From NCBI GenBank assembly GCA_963802575.1, contig CAWDJF010000004.1, positions 620,001 through 684,000 on the forward strand: a stretch of DNA of 64,000 nt, in the 5' to 3' direction. Position numbers and translations under genes: made by a program. Below are positions 60,301 to 64,000 of the stretch, piece after piece. The DNA comes from DATFTE01 sp963802575 (lineage in GTDB: Bacteria > Acidobacteriota > Terriglobia > Terriglobales > Acidobacteriaceae). A model generated the notes under the pieces. The model saw only the letters and a list, made by a program, of their open reading frames with translations, was not told the DNA's origin and did no database searches. The number at the start of each line of letters is the position of its first letter. The first letter of the stretch is position 1.

Positions 60301-60675
60301 GCTTCCTCCTGGAAGATTTGAGAAAACGGTAGAGAGTGCAAGAAGGTGTTTTCGCGGACAACACTTCGCTTGCGTCCGACCCACCGGATTCGGGAGTTTC
60401 ATCAATTTGGTTGAACAATCGAAAGCGACAAACAGGGAGTTCGGATGACCCGATGCACAGCTCCGAACAATTTCCACAAAACTACGTGGCTCCGTACTAT
60501 GAGTGATAGTAGGGACGCTGTCAATGAGCCCTTTTACTCACCCCGAAGGTTGGTGCGCAAGGGGTTAACAAGTTGATTCGACTGGGGAAAAAGCCCCTAA
60601 GACGAACGACATGGAGGCATCCCTAACAACTCAACAAAGATTGTTTTGTGGGCTGGTGTTGAGTGAGTCTTGACC
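60301..60675. other. 375-base gap upstream of the secreted gene
   Basis: No gene seen. It must contain the leftward promoter of the gene starting at 60300; no strong consensus was picked out. GGGGAAAAAGCCCC near 60576-60590 is a small hairpin. Confidence 0.4.
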
Positions 60676-60731
60676 GAGGTCAGAGGTCCGAAGCCTGAGG
60701 TCCGAGGTCTGAAGTCCGAAGTCCGAGGTCC
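60676..60731. repeat. GAGGTCC heptamer array covering the 3' end of the deacetylase gene
   Basis: Eight 7-base units (GAGGTCA, GAGGTCC, GAAGCCT, GAGGTCC, GAGGTCT, GAAGTCC, GAAGTCC, GAGGTCC). Read leftwards it encodes the last residues of the deacetylase and its stop. Confidence 0.9.
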
Positions 60732-61414
60732 GCTTTTACGAACTCATATCCGTCCGCCTTGTAGCGGACGATCAACCGGTCGGTGGCGATGACGGTTTGG
60801 GAACGGTCGGCGCCCATCCGCTTGTGACCGCCGTCGTGGAGCAGGATCAGATCTCCCCCGCGCATCTGCTTTGTGACCTTGCGTTCGATTTCTTCGGCTG
60901 GAGGTGCGTTCCAGTCCCATCCGGTCACGTTCCACATTACCGGCTCAAGCCCCAGTTCGCGGGCGATGCGCAAAGTCTGTGGGCGGCGACCGCCAAACGG
61001 GGGACGGAATAACCGGGAGTGCGCGCCAATCGCATCGGTCAGCGCACGATCGCAGTTCTGTAATTGACTTCTGGTCTCTGCGGCGGAGGCAAAGATGAGG
61101 TTGGGATGAGTGAAGGTGTGATTGCCGACCACGTGACCTGCTTTGACCACTTCGCGCACGATGTCAGCACGCATCTCGACATAGCGTCCGATCATGAAAA
61201 ACGTGGCGCGGACGTCATGCTTCGCCAGAACTTCCAGAAGCCGCAACGTATGCGGATCGTTGGGGCCGTCGTCGTAAGTGAGAGCGATCTTCTTTGAGCC
61301 CGGCGCGAAGCTCACGAATGTCTTGCCGTACCACTGTCCGGTCGGCGCCATCGACTGGTATCCCGCCGCGCAGGCCGCCCCCGCTGCAATCGCGCCGATG
61401 GCATAACCCAGCAT
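60680..61414 (-). CDS. Polysaccharide deacetylase family protein (NodB/CE4)
   Basis: About 244 residues. A hydrophobic N-terminus (YAIGAIAAGAACAAGY) may anchor it in the membrane. The CE4 motifs are clear: IALTYDDGPN (catalytic and metal Asp), the HTFTHP metal motif, LFRPPFGGR, and DLILLHDGG. It removes N-acetyl groups from a wall or capsule sugar. The last 18 residues (ADLGLRTSDLGPQASDL) derive from a heptamer repeat array and differ from relatives, which end near YEFV. Start taken at ATG 61414; the longer frame overlaps the upstream gene. Confidence 0.9.
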   Translation of the reverse strand: MLGYAIGAIAAGAACAAGYQSMAPTGQWYGKTFVSFAPGSKKIALTYDDGPNDPHTLRLLEVLAKHDVRATFFMIGRYVEMRADIVREVVKAGHVVGNHTFTHPNLIFASAAETRSQLQNCDRALTDAIGAHSRLFRPPFGGRRPQTLRIARELGLEPVMWNVTGWDWNAPPAEEIERKVTKQMRGGDLILLHDGGHKRMGADRSQTVIATDRLIVRYKADGYEFVKADLGLRTSDLGPQASDL

Positions 61415-61442
61415 GATGGGGTGATTGTATAGGGTGTGCGTT

Positions 61443-62900
61443 CTAGAGCGGACCAATCGGACGCCGCGCCAACGACGTCGCAGCATGCGCCGTTGCGGCA
61501 GAGGGCTCCCGCGTATCCAGTCCGATCAGCATCGACATGTCTTTGGGATAAACCACATCGCGTCCGCGCGCCAGGAAGTGCGAATAGACCGACATACCTG
61601 CGCCATAAAATCCGAAACTGGAGGTCACGACTCGCGAGCGAGCCAGTAGCCCAACGAGAGTGCCGATGAGCTTGAATCCAGAGGCTCCGTTGGCCGCGCC
61701 CGGTCCCGCGTCTCCTCTGCCAGCACTCGCTCCCCGATCATGGTCGCCTCCTCCCACCGAAGAAGCCGCGAGTGCGACTGCGATACCCGTAGTCAAATAG
61801 CGGGTTCGCGGAGTGGTGACCTGCGCTCCGCCTTCTGAATCGAGGCTCAAATGCTCCCCCTTGGAAACGGCAACACCTTCCAGACTGGCTTCGATCTTTT
61901 CTTCCAGCCCACTGGGCGGAACCACTTGATGGAAAACGATGCGAAGCTGCCCGTTGCGTCCCAACCGCCGCGCCGGGCGCACCTGCAGTACCGATCCTTT
62001 GATGTGACTGCCTTCCGGCAAGAACAAGCGATCGGAAACCACCAGCGGCTGGCTGATGACCGCATCGACTGGCGCCCCTTTTTTCGTGGTCGAAGAATTC
62101 AGCGGCGTGACCAGCAGCGCATGTACCACGCTTCCCGCAGGCGGTGTCATGCCAATCGCACTCAAAGCTTCGGGCTTTATGATTTCCGTTCCGAAATCCA
62201 GTGGCAGCTGCAAGTCCGCATTAAAGCTGGTTCCCTGATCGATGTACTGCGGACGCACCGGAAGCTGCTGCATGGCATATCGCTCAAGCCGGTGCATCTT
62301 TCCCGGCTCGTGGATCTGGTTCTTCGCGTTGGCCCAATCCTGCCGCGCCTGCTGCTTGGCGTCGTTCACTTTGCTCGAAGCCGCTTTCTTGCCGCGCGCG
62401 GTGAGTCCTGTCTTTTCTTTTTGATTGGCCGGTACAAACTGCAGCACTCCGCCGGTGCCAGGAGTGACGATGGTATGCAAGGGAACGTGGCGTCCGTCTT
62501 TAAGCACCAGATCGTTGAAATCCACGTGAATCTGGCGTGGAGGCGAGAAATCGGCATCGAGCGCGGCCAGCGTTCGTTTGCTCTTGGAAATTCCATCGAT
62601 GGCCGAAACCTGCCCCGTGACTTCAGTTCCGGCGGGCACCACCAGTTTGTCGAACGAATAGACAGGCTCGATCACTTTGGCATGCAGGGGCTGTCCCACG
62701 GTACGCAGGCGAACTTCTTTGTCGAGGGCGACTTTAATCGGAGTTCCTTCGGGCACAGCCAGCGGAATCGTCGTCGGCGCCGGGGTTTCCGCTGCGGGGG
62801 CGGACGGAGCCGGGCCCGAGGGGCGGATGCTCAGGGTCTGCCCCTGGGCGAGGCCGATGGAAAGAAAAGCAAAGAAAACCACCCAAATCAAGTGCCGCAT
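61443..62900 (-). CDS. Secreted protein of unknown function with repeated beta-domains
   Basis: About 485 residues. A signal peptide (RHLIWVVFFAFLSIGLAQGQ) and an Ala/Pro linker precede a domain with VPEGTPIKVALDKEVRLRTVGQPL and FDKLVVPAGTEVTGQVSAI. A second copy of similar layout follows later (GSVVHALLVTPLNSSTTKKGAPVDAVI, RLFLPEGSHIKGSVLQV). This two-strand 'P-G-T/S-x-V/I-x-G' pattern recalls the VirB10/TrbI beta-barrel repeats, which is only a resemblance. A basic Ala/Lys helix lies between. The C-terminal third has a Gly-rich loop and a possible membrane segment. Function unknown. Confidence 0.72.
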   Translation of the reverse strand: MRHLIWVVFFAFLSIGLAQGQTLSIRPSGPAPSAPAAETPAPTTIPLAVPEGTPIKVALDKEVRLRTVGQPLHAKVIEPVYSFDKLVVPAGTEVTGQVSAIDGISKSKRTLAALDADFSPPRQIHVDFNDLVLKDGRHVPLHTIVTPGTGGVLQFVPANQKEKTGLTARGKKAASSKVNDAKQQARQDWANAKNQIHEPGKMHRLERYAMQQLPVRPQYIDQGTSFNADLQLPLDFGTEIIKPEALSAIGMTPPAGSVVHALLVTPLNSSTTKKGAPVDAVISQPLVVSDRLFLPEGSHIKGSVLQVRPARRLGRNGQLRIVFHQVVPPSGLEEKIEASLEGVAVSKGEHLSLDSEGGAQVTTPRTRYLTTGIAVALAASSVGGGDHDRGASAGRGDAGPGAANGASGFKLIGTLVGLLARSRVVTSSFGFYGAGMSVYSHFLARGRDVVYPKDMSMLIGLDTREPSAATAHAATSLARRPIGPL

Positions 62901-63132
62901 GAAGCTCAACCTTTTCGGGCGGGAGTCCCAAGGTCTTGTTTGTAAACCCGGAAAGAATTTATTTTTGAGAGCTGCCGAGGCGGGTCTTGGATACCAGCCC
63001 GTTTCCCGTGTGATGTAAGAGTACCGCGAACCGTTGCTCCCCGCAGCATCTTTCGCGGTGTTAACTGATCGCGCAATTGCCTCCCAGCGACAGTCAATAT
63101 ATTCTGCCAAGGACCGCGAGCCCCCAAGACCC

Positions 63133-63798
63133 ATGGCCAATCTTTTTGAGCTGCCCCGCTACATAGCAGTGGAAGGACCCATACGAGTCGGCAAGACCAC
63201 GCTTTCGCGGGTCCTGGCCGAACGCCTGAATGCGCAGCGGGTAATGGAACCGGAAGACAATCCCTTCCTGAGCTCATTTTATGAGGGCGAGCCGGGGGCG
63301 GCCTTCCAGGCGCAGTTCGCGTTTCTGATTCGCCGCTTCGAGCAACTGCGCAGTCTGGATCTGGGACCGCAATCGCAAAAGACGGTAGTCACCGACTTCA
63401 TCTTCGAAAAAGATAAGCTCTTCGCCTGCCTCAACCTGAACGATCAGGAACTGGAAACTTACAACCGCTATTACAATTACTTCCGCGAGCAACTGCCCAC
63501 GCCGGACCTGGTGATCTATCTCCAAGCCAGCCCTGAAGTATTGAAAAAGCGGCTGAAGAAAAAGAACGCTTCCGGCGAGAAAGCGATCAACGAGGAATAT
63601 TTGGAAGAGGTGGTCAAAGCCTACGAACACTTCTTCTTTCACTACACGTCTTCGGACCTGCTGATCGTAAACACTTCGGAAATCGACTTTGTCGAGCGCA
63701 ACGAAGACCTGCAGCAACTTCTGCGCAAAGTCTCGGCGCCCATCAAAGGGACGCAGTACTTTCTGCCGCTGGGGAGTACGGAAGCGGCCAGCGCGTAG
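63133..63798 (+). CDS. Deoxynucleoside kinase (deoxyadenosine/deoxyguanosine kinase type)
   Basis: 221 residues. P-loop EGPIRVGKTTLS, the EPEDNPFL substrate motif, the FAFLIRRFEQL helix, VVTDFIFEKDKLFA (the DRS-like site is replaced by DFIFEKD, as in this dGK/dAK subgroup), and IYLQASPEVLKKRLKKK at the LID. It phosphorylates deoxynucleosides for salvage. Start at ATG 63133; the upstream extension is not conserved-looking. Divergent from the gene at 61443-62900. Confidence 0.9.
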   Translation: MANLFELPRYIAVEGPIRVGKTTLSRVLAERLNAQRVMEPEDNPFLSSFYEGEPGAAFQAQFAFLIRRFEQLRSLDLGPQSQKTVVTDFIFEKDKLFACLNLNDQELETYNRYYNYFREQLPTPDLVIYLQASPEVLKKRLKKKNASGEKAINEEYLEEVVKAYEHFFFHYTSSDLLIVNTSEIDFVERNEDLQQLLRKVSAPIKGTQYFLPLGSTEAASA

Positions 63799-63799
63799 T

Positions 63800-63829
63800 C
63801 TCGTCGATGGTCGTTGGTCGTTGGTCAAA
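63800..63829. repeat. TCGTTGG heptamer array, single
   Basis: TCGTCGA, TGGTCGT, TGGTCGT and TGGTCAA just after the kinase stop. The last 23 bases, ending in CAAACC, are shared with the array at 27856-27878. Confidence 0.85.
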
Positions 63830-63860
63830 CCCCAGGCTTAACCATTGCACTTTTCCCATC

Positions 63861-63884
63861 CCGTTATTACAATTGTAATAACGG
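63861..63884. promoter_or_regulatory. Perfect 24-bp palindrome before the antitoxin gene
   Basis: Half-site CCGTTATTACAA followed by its exact complement TTGTAATAACGG. It ends 8 bases before the ATG and includes the ribosome site, so repressor binding would block both transcription and translation start. Confidence 0.75.
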
Positions 63885-63892
63885 AGATCGCT

Positions 63893-64000
63893 ATGGTGGA
63901 ACTCAAGATCCGCAAGTTCGGCAACTCCCTCGGCGTAGTTCTTCCCAAAGAAGTCATCCAACGCCTGCAGACTGGCGATGGGGAGCGGGTTTTTTTAATT
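63893..64000 (+). CDS. AbrB/MazE-type antitoxin, N-terminal part
   Basis: 36 residues are visible before the window ends: LKIRKFGNSLGVVLPKEVIQRL is the swapped-hairpin AbrB/MazE domain, continuing GDGERVFLI. GGAG lies 8 bases before the ATG. This subtype is usually followed by a Doc-type or PIN toxin, which would be beyond the right edge. The perfect palindrome just upstream fits autoregulation. Confidence 0.85.
   Translation, partial: MVELKIRKFGNSLGVVLPKEVIQRLQTGDGERVFLI

Overview
The window reads as about 64 kb of chromosome from an acidobacterium, probably of the Koribacter / Terriglobia type. The grounds are a giant TonB-dependent receptor with an N-terminal carboxypeptidase-like domain, a BlaI/M56 pair, several secreted proteins of the kind common in that phylum, high-GC housekeeping genes, and intergenic space filled with degenerate short repeats. 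This placement is an inference from gene content. No rRNA gene is present and there is one tRNA, tRNA-Met(CAT). There is no prophage, IS transposase or CRISPR array.

Left end (1-6.7 kb): a leftward set of STAS protein, sigma-region-4-like protein, and an RND efflux adaptor and pump. The pump runs off the window, and the adaptor is broken by many frame changes. Next comes a GAF-GAF-AAA+-Fis sigma-54 activator, then a divergent outer-membrane beta-barrel gene. Inverted TGTCG...CGACA sites and -24/-12 elements precede both the STAS gene and the barrel gene, so I propose that the activator controls both sides. A degraded PD40 (TolB-like) remnant, the tRNA and an Asp/His-tailed secreted protein follow.

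6.8-32 kb: mostly housekeeping genes. These are kdsB, an M48 protease, the GDP-mannose set (phosphohexomutase, frameshifted manC, manA), an aminotransferase, coaD, recA with a possible LexA-type box, an acyl-CoA ligase/acetyltransferase fusion, purM, a double-domain ThyX, an antiporter, fabG, a dienelactone hydrolase, an XRE regulator, purH and a large TPR protein.

32-51 kb: an SMR transporter, an ornithine-decarboxylase-like enzyme, dgt, a perfect parS-type 16-mer, VapBC, an OmpA-like protein, an amino-acid permease beside a nine-heme cytochrome and two FAD amine oxidases, a CDF transporter, a frameshifted ATP-dependent DNA ligase, and the yqhQ-prfA-prmC block. A four-helix-bundle gene bounded by 27-bp inverted repeats interrupts that block.

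51-64 kb: a TonB-dependent receptor divergent from blaI-M56, secreted proteins (one frameshifted), a PpiC-type isomerase, a polysaccharide deacetylase, a deoxynucleoside kinase, and an antitoxin start with a perfect palindromic operator.

The most unusual genome-level feature is a set of degenerate 7-nt-period repeat arrays, often in facing inverted pairs. They sit between genes, bound the four-helix-bundle unit, have entered prmC in frame, and supply the C-terminus of the deacetylase. A second pattern is single-base frame breaks in four or five otherwise well-conserved genes, which may be assembly errors.
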